Source of the DNA: Polyangiaceae bacterium
GTDB lineage: Bacteria > Myxococcota_A > Polyangia > Polyangiales > Polyangiaceae
Length of the DNA stretch: 62,641 nt
Assembly: GCA_013361525.1 (NCBI GenBank)
Contig: JABFXY010000022.1
Location: forward strand, 1-62,641
Reading direction: 5' to 3'
Made by a program: the position numbers and the translations under genes. This document shows, piece after piece, positions 17,298 to 25,336 of the stretch (position 1 is its first letter; the number at the start of each line of letters is the position of its first letter). Under the pieces are notes generated by a model. The model saw only the letters and a list, made by a program, of their open reading frames with translations. It was not told where the DNA came from and searched no databases.

Positions 17298-18527
17298 TTG
17301 CGACCGGACACTGGTGACACCGCTTGGTTGCTCGTATCGACGGCGCTCGTGCTCTTGATGACCCCCGCGCTCGCGCTGTTCTACGGCGGCCTCGTGCGGC
17401 GCAAGAACGTGCTGTCGACGATCATGCACTCGATGACGGCCATCCCGATCATCACGACGCTGTGGCTCTGCGTCGGGTACACGATGGCGTTCGGTCCCAG
17501 CATCGGCGGGATCATCGGGGGCTTCGACTTCGCGATGTTGAACGGCCTCGAAGGGCAGACGCGCGGCACCGTGCCGACGCTCGCCTTCGTCGCGTTCCAG
17601 GCGATGTTCGCGGCCATCACGCCGGCGCTGATCAGCGGCGGCTTCGCCGAGCGGATGCGTTTCACGGCGTACGTCGCCTTCATCATCGGCTGGTCGCTTC
17701 TCGTCTACGGGCCGGTCGCGCACTGGGTGTGGGCCGAAGGCGGCTGGCTCTTCAAGCTCGGCGCGCTCGACTTTGCCGGCGGCACCGTCATCCACATCAC
17801 CGCGGGCGTCTCCGCGCTGGTGTGCTCGCTCATGGTCGGCAAGCGCCTCAAGTATCCGCAGGAGCGTCCGCTCCCGCACAACCTCACGATGACGATGACC
17901 GGCGCGGGCCTCTTGTGGTTCGGCTGGTTCGGCTTCAACGCGGGCAGCGCGCTCTCGTCGGGTCATCTGGCGGCCGTCGCGTTCATGAACACGCACCTCG
18001 GCGCGGCAGGCGGCGCGCTCGGATGGGTCGCGATCGAGTGGAAACACGGCGGCAAGCCGACTGCACTCGGTGTCGCTTCGGGCCTCGTCGCGGGGCTCGT
18101 CGCCATCACGCCCGCCGCGGGTTTCGTCGCGCCGTGGGCGGCGCTGGTGATTGGCATCCTCGCCGGCCTGGCGTGCTTCGCCGGCGTTCTCGCGAAGTAT
18201 CGCTTCGGCTACGACGACTCGCTCGATGCGTTCGGTGTGCACGGCATCGGCGGTTTCGTCGGCGCGGTGCTCACCGGTGTGTTCGCGGAGCAGAAGAATT
18301 TTTCGGATGCGTCGGCGCCGATCGGTGCGGACGGACTCATCAAAGGCGGCGTCGGTCAGCTCGGGGTGCAGGTTTTGACGAGCGTCGTCGCGATGGCGTA
18401 TGCGGCCGCAGTCACTTGGCTTCTCTTGAAGATCATCGGGAGGGTGATCGGGCTGCGAGCCACCGAGGCCGAGGAACGCGAAGGTCTCGACACGTCGGTC
18501 CACGGCGAGCAGGGCTATGCAGGTTGA
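17298..18527 (+). CDS. amtB: Ammonium transporter, Amt family
   Basis: A 409-residue polytopic inner-membrane channel that conducts ammonia/ammonium. The twin pore histidines are present: His166 in GGTVIHITAG and His315 in VHGIGGF, matching His168 and His318 of E. coli AmtB. The pattern of about 11 helices and the FGWFGFNAGSAL stretch are typical. No signal peptide is predicted; the N-terminus enters the first helix almost at once. The TTG start is supported by a strong SD. No glnK/PII gene is next to it, unlike the common glnK-amtB pair, so PII control would have to come from elsewhere. A hairpin 13 bp after the stop probably ends the transcript. Confidence 0.94.
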   Translation: MRPDTGDTAWLLVSTALVLLMTPALALFYGGLVRRKNVLSTIMHSMTAIPIITTLWLCVGYTMAFGPSIGGIIGGFDFAMLNGLEGQTRGTVPTLAFVAFQAMFAAITPALISGGFAERMRFTAYVAFIIGWSLLVYGPVAHWVWAEGGWLFKLGALDFAGGTVIHITAGVSALVCSLMVGKRLKYPQERPLPHNLTMTMTGAGLLWFGWFGFNAGSALSSGHLAAVAFMNTHLGAAGGALGWVAIEWKHGGKPTALGVASGLVAGLVAITPAAGFVAPWAALVIGILAGLACFAGVLAKYRFGYDDSLDAFGVHGIGGFVGAVLTGVFAEQKNFSDASAPIGADGLIKGGVGQLGVQVLTSVVAMAYAAAVTWLLLKIIGRVIGLRATEAEEREGLDTSVHGEQGYAG

Positions 18528-18540
18528 GCCGAGGTCGTGC

Positions 18541-18560
18541 GCGGGGTCCGTAGACCCCGC
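18541..18560 (+). terminator. Hairpin downstream of amtB
   Basis: A perfect 8-bp stem GCGGGGTC / GACCCCGC with a CGTA tetraloop, 13 bp after the amtB stop and before the next gene. There is no U-tract, so it is a candidate terminator or processing hairpin only. Confidence 0.5.
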
Positions 18561-18585
18561 CGCGGCCTGCGAATAGCCTCGTTTC

Positions 18586-19581
18586 ATGCGGCTCGCCCTC
18601 GTCATCGTCACGAGCGCCACGGTCGCCGGGTGTTTCCTGGATGCAACAGGACAGGCGCCCGGCGCAGGCGGCTCGACCGATGTCGGCGCGGGCGCACCGC
18701 AGGGCGGATCGTCGAATGACGGCGCGGCTCCTTCGTTCGGCGGACAGGGCGCCGACGACGGAGGCGCGACGAACGCGGGAGGCGGGCTCGCGGAGGGAGG
18801 CGGCGGGCAACCTCCGCTCAAAGGCGTCGGTGACTGCGAGCAGGTCGCCTTCGAGACCTGTGACGACTGCAACACCGAGTCGGGCGACGGTTGTGGAAGC
18901 GACGGTCAAATCGAGCTCGGCTGGGTCTGCCCCGACGAGGGCAAGGCATGCCAGAAGCTCTCCGGCTTCGAGGTGACGGAGGGCGACGAAGGTTTCATCG
19001 GCGGCGGCGGCGGCGTCTCCTTCGACGAGTCGTGCCCGAAGGACAACCTCATCGTCGGCTATCGCGGGGGCGAGAGCCTCTACGACGATCTCGTCCGCGT
19101 GTCGGCCGAATGTGTCGAAGCTGCGGTCGGCGCGGATGGCGTGCTCGAGTGGGCGTCGACGCCGACCCTGCTCATGAGCCACGGAGGGCTCGACGGAATC
19201 AGCGTCTCCGTGCGCTGCCCCGAGGGCACGTTCGTGGTCGGCTTCGCCGGACACGCGGACAGCATCGTGAGCGGCCTCGTCGTCGAGTGCGCGCCGATCG
19301 TTCTGTCGGACGGTGCGTTGCAGCAAGGGATTCGCACGACGTTGCCGCTGTTCGGTGCGACGGGCAGCTTGCAGCTCGAGGAGGGCGCCACCTGCGGCCC
19401 GCACGAGGCCGCGGGGCGCATCTTCGGCCGGAGCGGGGGCCTGTTGGATCGGTTCGGGATGGGTTGTCACGATCTGTCCGCGACGTTCTGTGGCGACAAT
19501 GCGATCGAGGGCCCGGAGGAGTGTGATCTAGGCGACGCCAAGCCGAACGACGGCTGCAGCACGATCTGCCGAAACGAGTAG
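18586..19581 (+). CDS. Lipoprotein with C-terminal myxobacterial Cys-rich repeat
   Basis: A 331-residue predicted lipoprotein (signal MRLALVIVTSATVAGC, Cys16). A Gly/Ala/Ser-rich linker of about 60 residues leads to a Cys-containing body. The last 30 residues (FCGDNAIEGPEECDLG ... DGCSTICR) match the Myxococcus cysteine-rich repeat often seen in secreted myxobacterial proteins, here as one copy; a related Cys-rich stretch (CDDCNTESGDGC) lies near residues 89-100. No catalytic motif was seen. Probably a surface protein; function unknown. Confidence 0.85.
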   Translation: MRLALVIVTSATVAGCFLDATGQAPGAGGSTDVGAGAPQGGSSNDGAAPSFGGQGADDGGATNAGGGLAEGGGGQPPLKGVGDCEQVAFETCDDCNTESGDGCGSDGQIELGWVCPDEGKACQKLSGFEVTEGDEGFIGGGGGVSFDESCPKDNLIVGYRGGESLYDDLVRVSAECVEAAVGADGVLEWASTPTLLMSHGGLDGISVSVRCPEGTFVVGFAGHADSIVSGLVVECAPIVLSDGALQQGIRTTLPLFGATGSLQLEEGATCGPHEAAGRIFGRSGGLLDRFGMGCHDLSATFCGDNAIEGPEECDLGDAKPNDGCSTICRNE

Positions 19582-19626
19582 AAAGGACCCCTTCCTCGAC
19601 CCACGAAGACGTGGGACGCTGCCGCC

Positions 19627-21051
19627 GTGCGATTCCGCCGCGCGAAGATCGTCTGCACGATTGGTCCTGCCTGCGATACCGAGGAAAAGCTCGCGGGCCT
19701 GATGAAGGCGGGCATGGACGTCGCCCGTTTGAACTTCTCTCACGGGACACACGACGAGCACGGGGGCAGGCTCGAGCGTGTCCGTGCCGCCTCGAAGACC
19801 ACCGACAAGCCTGTGGCAGTCTTGCAGGATCTCTGCGGTCCCAAGATCCGCGCGGGCAAGTTCAACCGCCCGAAGCCCGAGTTCCCCACCGGCTCGACTG
19901 CGTTTCTCGTCGAGGCCGGGGCCGAGCCGCCCGACGATCCTGCGGCGATCCCCGTTCAATACGAGGGAATCGCGAGCGATCTGCAGCCCGGTGACCGCGT
20001 CCTCATCGACGACGGACAGAACATTCTGTCGGTCATCGGCATCGAAGGTGAACGGGTCAAGGTGAGCGTCGTCGCGGGGGGTACGCTGCGCGATCGAGTC
20101 GGGGTGTCGCTTCCGTCGCGACGCGTGCGTCTCTCTGCGCTCACCGAAAAGGACAAGGCGGATCTGGCCTTCGGCCTCCGCGCCGGCGTGGATTACGTCG
20201 CCCTCTCGTTCGTGCGCGAGGCCGACGACATTCGGCTTCTCCGCGAAATCTGCGAGGCGTGGGGCAGGCCTACCCCGATCGTCGCGAAGATCGAGACGCC
20301 GAGCGCGATCGAGCACCTCGACGCGATCATCCAGGCGACCGACGTCGTCATGGTGGCCCGTGGCGATCTCGGCGTGGAGATCGGCCCGGAGTACGTTCCG
20401 ATCCTCCAGCGGAAGATCCTCCACATCGCGCGCAAGCATCAAAAGCCGGTGATCGTCGCGACCGAGATGCTCCAGTCGATGGTCACCGCCTCGCGCCCCA
20501 CACGCGCCGAAGCGAGCGACGTCGCGACCGCGGTCTTCGAGGGCACCGACGCCGTCATGCTCTCGGGCGAGACGGCCACCGGCAACCACCCGGAGCTCGT
20601 CGTCCGAATGATGAGCCGCATCGTCCACGAGGCCGAGACGAGCGACTATTACACGCCGCTGCCGAGCGAGGTCCCCGGCCAGCGGGCCAACGTCGCGGAA
20701 GCAATCGCTCGAAATGCCGCGGACATCGCTCGCGATATCGGGGCTCGGTTCATCATCGCGTTCACCGAGGGCGGAGACACCGCTCGCTACGTGTCGAAGC
20801 ACCGATCGACCGTTCCGATCGTGGCATTTTCCCCCAACGAAGTGACGCGCCGGAGGCTGGCTCTGTTGTGGGGCGTGGTACCCTACCGGCTCGAGCTGAT
20901 GCGTGACGCGGACGAGATGGTGCAGCGCGCGAGCGCCTCGCTGGTCGCGAACGGCCTCGTGTCTCCGGGGGACAAGGTCGTGGCGATTTTCGGCGCGCCG
21001 CTCGGCGTCGCCGGGACGACCAACACGATCCGTGTCGTGGTGATCGAATGA
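19627..21051 (+). CDS. pyk: Pyruvate kinase
   Basis: A 474-residue cytoplasmic glycolytic enzyme that converts phosphoenolpyruvate and ADP to pyruvate and ATP. Family landmarks are present: KIVCTIGPA near the N-terminus, ARLNFSHG, LQDLCGPKIR, the active-site PIVAKIETPSA containing the essential Lys, VARGDLGVEI, and the K-site/substrate segment VATEMLQSM followed by RAEASDVATAV. A B domain and C-terminal allosteric domain of normal size are present. The start is GTG at 19627. Its stop overlaps the ATG of a Ser/Thr kinase (ATGA), which suggests coupled synthesis and possible phospho-control of the enzyme. Confidence 0.96.
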   Translation: MRFRRAKIVCTIGPACDTEEKLAGLMKAGMDVARLNFSHGTHDEHGGRLERVRAASKTTDKPVAVLQDLCGPKIRAGKFNRPKPEFPTGSTAFLVEAGAEPPDDPAAIPVQYEGIASDLQPGDRVLIDDGQNILSVIGIEGERVKVSVVAGGTLRDRVGVSLPSRRVRLSALTEKDKADLAFGLRAGVDYVALSFVREADDIRLLREICEAWGRPTPIVAKIETPSAIEHLDAIIQATDVVMVARGDLGVEIGPEYVPILQRKILHIARKHQKPVIVATEMLQSMVTASRPTRAEASDVATAVFEGTDAVMLSGETATGNHPELVVRMMSRIVHEAETSDYYTPLPSEVPGQRANVAEAIARNAADIARDIGARFIIAFTEGGDTARYVSKHRSTVPIVAFSPNEVTRRRLALLWGVVPYRLELMRDADEMVQRASASLVANGLVSPGDKVVAIFGAPLGVAGTTNTIRVVVIE

Positions 21052-23000
21052 CGGCGACCGCCGTGCGCGACGATCTCCCGAAGCTCGAGAAGTACGAGCT
21101 CATCGAAGAGATCGGCCACGGCGGGATGGCCACGGTGTACCGCGCCCGCGATCTCCGACTCGATCGCGAGGTCGCGGTGAAGATCATCCACCGCCACCTG
21201 CGCGACAACCGCGAGGTCGCGACGCGCTTCATCGCGGAGGGGCGTGCGGCCGCGAAGCTCAAGCACCGCGGCATCGTCGAGGTGTACGACGTCTCCAACG
21301 AAGAGGAGCGGGAGCGCTACCTCGTCGTCGAGCTCGTGCGCGGTCCGACGCTGCGCCAGCTCCTGCTCGATCACCGCGATCTTCCACCGGAGATCGGCGC
21401 GTGCATCGTCATCGAGCTCTGTCACGCGCTCGAGCACGCCCACGCGAGCGGCGTCATTCACCGCGACATCAAGCCCGAGAACGTCCTCGTCAGCGTGCCC
21501 GACGCGGCGGGATCGTCCGCGGCGATCGCCTCGAGCGACGATCCGAAGAGGAGCGGCCCGGCGCTCAGCTCCCCCGAGCCCACTTCGTCGAAGCCGCCGA
21601 AGTCAGGCAGGCCCGACGACGTCATCCTCAAGATCACCGACTTCGGTATTGCGAAGATCCTCGACGCGCAGGGGGTAACGAGCACCGGGCAAGTGCTGGG
21701 CTCGCCGGCGCACATGGCGCCCGAGCAGATCGACGGCGGTGACGTGGATCCGCGCACCGACGTCTTCGCGCTCGGCGTGATCCTCTACGAGTGCCTGGTC
21801 GGCCACCTCCCATTCGATGGAAAGAACCCGGCGCAGGTGCTCCGCAAAGTCCTCGAAGGCCGCTACGAGCGTGCCGAGACGGAGCGCCCGACGGTCGGCG
21901 GCCGCTTCTCGGAGATCGTGGATCGCGCGCTCGCGCTCGATCCGAACGATCGGCCCGAGACGCCTGCGGCGCTCGCCGGACTGCTCGCGGAAGAGCTCGA
22001 TGCGCTCGGGCTCGCGGAGCGATCGAAGGAGCTCACGGCTTATTTCAAAGGCCCGGAGGCCTACGTCGAGAAGCTGAAGACGCGGCTCGTTCCGGTGCTC
22101 GTCACGCGGGGTGAGGCTGCTCGCCGCGCGAAAAAGGTCGCGGCGGCGGCGCGCGACTTCAACCGGGCGCACGCGCTCGCGCCGGACGACATCCACATCC
22201 TGAAGCGGATGACGCAGCTGTCCGGCTCGTCGCGCTCGTCACGCGTCCCGCGCAACGTCGCGCTCGTCGCGCTCGCGGCGATCGGGCTCGGCGGCGCGGC
22301 CTACGGGGGCGTGCGATGGCTGCGCGCGCCCCAGGCCAAGCTCGGTGACACGGAGGTCCCCACGGTGCGCGCGACGTCCGACGTGACCGTCACCCGGCCG
22401 CCCATCATCGCCGCGACGCCGACGGTGAAGAGCAGCGGGACCCGCGCGTCCGCTTCTGCCAGCGCGTCGGCACGCGCATCCGCGGATTCGGAGGCCGGCG
22501 AGCCGCGCCACCCGACGCCGCCCTCGACGAGCTCCGCCGCAGCGGGCGGCGGCGAGCGCCTCGTGAAGTTCCAGATCAGTCCGCGCACCGCCTCGCTCAC
22601 AATCGACGGGCAAACCGTTACGCCCGGCGTGGCAGTGCCTCTCAAGGTCGGCGCGCATCAAGCCATGATCACCCCGCAGGCTGGCGACACGAGCTGTGAG
22701 CCCTGGACGGCACCACACTCGGTCTCGGTCGGCGGGCGCGGCGAGAACGAGCCGGAGGAGCTGACGCTCAAGATCGGGCTCAGCTGGCGTCCTGCGGAGG
22801 TCAAGCTGCAGGGCGCACCCGCGGGCGGCGTGGCCCAGTGCGGGACCGTGACGCTGACGCCGGGGGCGACCGTCAAGGTGCCGATGAACGCCCCGAGCTG
22901 GGAACCGTCGTGCAAGTTCATGCACGAAGGCACCTTCACCGAGGGGACGGTTCGCTTCTTAGCAGGAAAGTCACGCGACGTTCCCTGGGGAGGGGGCTGA
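21048..23000 (+). CDS. Ser/Thr protein kinase coupled to pyruvate kinase
   Basis: A 650-residue PknB-type kinase. Catalytic residues are intact: GHGGMA loop at 23-28, Lys45, HRDIKPEN at 138-145 and DFG at 198-200. An unusual Ser/Pro/Ala-rich insert of about 40 residues (151-191) sits between the catalytic loop and DFG. One TM helix at about 402-420 is followed by a Ser/Ala linker and an extracytoplasmic domain that looks like PEGA-type beta repeats with two or three Cys. The ATG overlaps the pyk stop. In Myxococcus xanthus, pkn4 lies in an operon with pfk and phosphorylates phosphofructokinase; this arrangement is similar, so pyruvate kinase is a plausible substrate, by inference only. Confidence 0.93.
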   Translation: MTATAVRDDLPKLEKYELIEEIGHGGMATVYRARDLRLDREVAVKIIHRHLRDNREVATRFIAEGRAAAKLKHRGIVEVYDVSNEEERERYLVVELVRGPTLRQLLLDHRDLPPEIGACIVIELCHALEHAHASGVIHRDIKPENVLVSVPDAAGSSAAIASSDDPKRSGPALSSPEPTSSKPPKSGRPDDVILKITDFGIAKILDAQGVTSTGQVLGSPAHMAPEQIDGGDVDPRTDVFALGVILYECLVGHLPFDGKNPAQVLRKVLEGRYERAETERPTVGGRFSEIVDRALALDPNDRPETPAALAGLLAEELDALGLAERSKELTAYFKGPEAYVEKLKTRLVPVLVTRGEAARRAKKVAAAARDFNRAHALAPDDIHILKRMTQLSGSSRSSRVPRNVALVALAAIGLGGAAYGGVRWLRAPQAKLGDTEVPTVRATSDVTVTRPPIIAATPTVKSSGTRASASASASARASADSEAGEPRHPTPPSTSSAAAGGGERLVKFQISPRTASLTIDGQTVTPGVAVPLKVGAHQAMITPQAGDTSCEPWTAPHSVSVGGRGENEPEELTLKIGLSWRPAEVKLQGAPAGGVAQCGTVTLTPGATVKVPMNAPSWEPSCKFMHEGTFTEGTVRFLAGKSRDVPWGGG

Positions 23001-23066
23001 CGGAGGCGCTCGAGCCGGCTCCGTTGGGCTGGTGACATCGGGGCCTTTTTGGTTGAATGCACGCAC

Positions 23067-24080
23067 GTGCGTCGTCCGCGATCCGCGCGCGAGGGCTACT
23101 TCCCCCGCCGACAAGCAGCTTGGTTCCTTCGATGGCTCGGCGCCTTTGCAGCCTGCCTCGTCGTGACGGCGGCGACGGTCGAAGCGCGGGCCGGTGAGGA
23201 GCAAGAGGTCGATCTCGCGAGCCGTCACATCGACGAGTTCGCCTACGACAAGGCAGCGGCGCGGCTCGAGCGCATGCTCGATCCCCAGGCCCCCGCGTGC
23301 GCGAAGACGCCGGAGCTCAGCCCCGCCGGCTGTCGTCTGACCGAGCGCGGGCCGATCCGCCGTGCGCGTGGCCTCTACACGATCGCGCTCTACAACTTGA
23401 AGCGGCCGAACGACGCGAAGGCGCAGTTTCGCCAGCTCTTGCTCGACGACCCGACGTTCACGCCGAGCCCTGCGGAATATTCGCCCGAGGTCATCCGCCT
23501 CTTCACCGAAGCGAAAAAGGACGTCGAAGACGAGATCACCGCGCGCACGATCGAGCTTCAAAAGAAGCAGAAAGCCTACGAAGAGGCCGTCAAAGACTAC
23601 GACGCGTGGATTGACGAGACGGAGAAGCTCGCGCGCACCGAGTCGGTCGTGGTCGAGCGCTCGCGATTCATCGCGGCGGTGCCGTTCGGCGTCGGTCAGT
23701 TCCAGAACGACAACGTCGGCCTGGGCATCCTGTTTCTCTCTCTGGAGACCGGGTTTCTCGGAACGAGCGTGGTCACCGGGATCATGTACGAGGACCTCGT
23801 CGGGCGCTCCATCGAGAGCGAGGCGGACGCGACACAGACCAACCAGCAGCTCGAGACCTTACGGATCGTGAACATCGCGAGCGTCTCGCTGCTCGCCGCG
23901 ACGGTGATCGCCGGCATCATCGAAGCCGAGGTGAGCTTCGAGGACTCCGTTCCGAAGACGCGCGTGCGGCCGCTTCGAAAGCGGCCCCCGAAGCCCGTTC
24001 CGCCGCCCACGCGGGTCGGGATCGGTGGCGTGCCCGATGCGCCCGATGCCGTCGGGGTGGGCGTCACGATCCAGTTTTGA
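23067..24080 (+). CDS. Exported TPR-like envelope protein of unknown function
   Basis: A protein of about 337 residues with an N-terminal signal or anchor (FLRWLGAFAACLVVTAATVEARA), then a helical TPR-like region (about 45-130) and a coiled-coil stretch (about 135-180). Two hydrophobic segments follow (near 200-230 and 265-285), and the tail is Pro-rich. This layout, a tetratricopeptide domain followed by a small membrane region, is seen in many uncharacterised myxobacterial proteins. The frame opens with TTG at 23049; GTG at 23067 gives a better signal peptide. It follows a kinase at 66 bp and is overlapped by the methyltransferase. Confidence 0.75.
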   Translation: MRRPRSAREGYFPRRQAAWFLRWLGAFAACLVVTAATVEARAGEEQEVDLASRHIDEFAYDKAAARLERMLDPQAPACAKTPELSPAGCRLTERGPIRRARGLYTIALYNLKRPNDAKAQFRQLLLDDPTFTPSPAEYSPEVIRLFTEAKKDVEDEITARTIELQKKQKAYEEAVKDYDAWIDETEKLARTESVVVERSRFIAAVPFGVGQFQNDNVGLGILFLSLETGFLGTSVVTGIMYEDLVGRSIESEADATQTNQQLETLRIVNIASVSLLAATVIAGIIEAEVSFEDSVPKTRVRPLRKRPPKPVPPPTRVGIGGVPDAPDAVGVGVTIQF

Positions 24081-24832
24081 TACGAAGCGGCGTGCACGAC
24101 GAACATCACGCGCGTTCGCGCCGCTACTACGACGAGTTCTCGAAGCGATACGACGACCACCGCGGCGGGCGAAGGCCAGGCGGGTACCACGATCTCGTCG
24201 ACGACCTCGAGGTCGATCTGGTCCGTCGGTACGGCGCCGGCCGCGACGTCCTCGAGGTAGGGTGCGGCACGGGCCTCTTGCTGGCGCGCTTCGCGAGCTT
24301 CGCGCGTGCGGCCAAGGGTATCGACCTCTCCGAGGGCATGCTCGAGAAGGCAAAGGAGAGGGGGCTCGACGTTCGAGTCGCGTCCGCGACGGACCTGCCG
24401 TTTCCCGATGCGAGCTTCGACGTCGCCTGCTCGTTCAAGGTGCTCGCGCACATCCAGCCCATCGAGCGGGCGCTCTCGGAGATGGCGCGCGTCGTGCGTC
24501 CGGGCGGTCACGTGCTCGCCGAGTTCTACAACCCCAACAGCCTGCGCTTCGTGGCGAAGAAGCTCGCCGGGCCGCTGTCGGTCGGCCACAAAACCGACGA
24601 AAGCCACGTCTTCACGCGGTTCGACGCGCCCGATGCAGTCGAGCGCCTCACACCCGCCGGCATGGAGCTCGTCGCGACGCGCGGCATCCGCATCGTCACG
24701 CCTGCGGCGTTCGCGCTCCGTGTCCCGATTGTCCGCACCGTGCTCGCCTCGACCGAACGTGCGCTCGCGGACACCCGCGCCGCGCGCCTCGCGGGGTTCT
24801 ATGTGGCGGTTTGGAAGAAAGTCGGCGGGTAA
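24077..24832 (+). CDS. Class I SAM-dependent methyltransferase
   Basis: A 251-residue cytoplasmic methyltransferase of the UbiE/type-11 kind. Motif I EVGCGTG is at 60-66, an acidic residue (GIDLS) follows at about 79-83, and motif IV FPDASFDVACSFKVLAHI lies near 113-130. A YYDEFSKRYDDHRGG segment at the N-terminus is typical of this group. The TTG start overlaps the preceding stop (TTGA); GTG at 24092 is an alternative start. No methyl acceptor can be named. Confidence 0.87.
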   Translation: MIRSGVHDEHHARSRRYYDEFSKRYDDHRGGRRPGGYHDLVDDLEVDLVRRYGAGRDVLEVGCGTGLLLARFASFARAAKGIDLSEGMLEKAKERGLDVRVASATDLPFPDASFDVACSFKVLAHIQPIERALSEMARVVRPGGHVLAEFYNPNSLRFVAKKLAGPLSVGHKTDESHVFTRFDAPDAVERLTPAGMELVATRGIRIVTPAAFALRVPIVRTVLASTERALADTRAARLAGFYVAVWKKVGG

Positions 24833-24835
24833 ACG

Positions 24836-25336
24836 ATGAAGCCGGGCGACCACCCCGAGTTCTTCCGATTTCCACCGCCGCCCGGCGCGTCGCGCGACAG
24901 CACCATCGTGCTGGATCGGCAGGGCCGCTTCTTCCACGACGGCGCACCTGTCGAGAAGAAGTCGCTCGCGGATGCCATGCACCAGTGGGTGTCGACGCAC
25001 CCCGACGACGGACGCTACATCCTCACGAACGGCTACGACTGGTGTTACTTCGCCGTCGAGGACACGCCCGCCTTCGTCGTGTCGGTGGTGGGCGAGCCGC
25101 CGAACGCACCGCGGCTCGTCCTCGCCGACGGCACCGAGGAGGAGCTCGATCCCGCGACGCTCGTGCAAGACGAAGACGGGGCCTGCTTCGCCCGCGTAAA
25201 GGGCGGAAAATTCGAGGCGCGGTTTCTTCGTCTCGCGCAGATCGCGCTCGCGCCTTGGCTCGTCGAGGTAGACGGCGGCGTGCGCCTTCGTATCGGCGCC
25301 GACATGCTTCCGATCGGTCAGCGCACGACGAGCTAG
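24836..25336 (+). CDS. DUF1285-like conserved protein
   Basis: A 166-residue cytoplasmic protein. It has the pattern of DUF1285-type proteins: an acidic region with RQGRFFHDGAPV, then HPDDGRYILTNGYDWCYFAVED, and a beta-rich second half. That assignment is by eye. It starts three bases after the methyltransferase stop, so it is in the same operon. Its stop shares the bases CTAG with the stop of tamB on the other strand. Function unknown. Confidence 0.78.
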   Translation: MKPGDHPEFFRFPPPPGASRDSTIVLDRQGRFFHDGAPVEKKSLADAMHQWVSTHPDDGRYILTNGYDWCYFAVEDTPAFVVSVVGEPPNAPRLVLADGTEEELDPATLVQDEDGACFARVKGGKFEARFLRLAQIALAPWLVEVDGGVRLRIGADMLPIGQRTTS

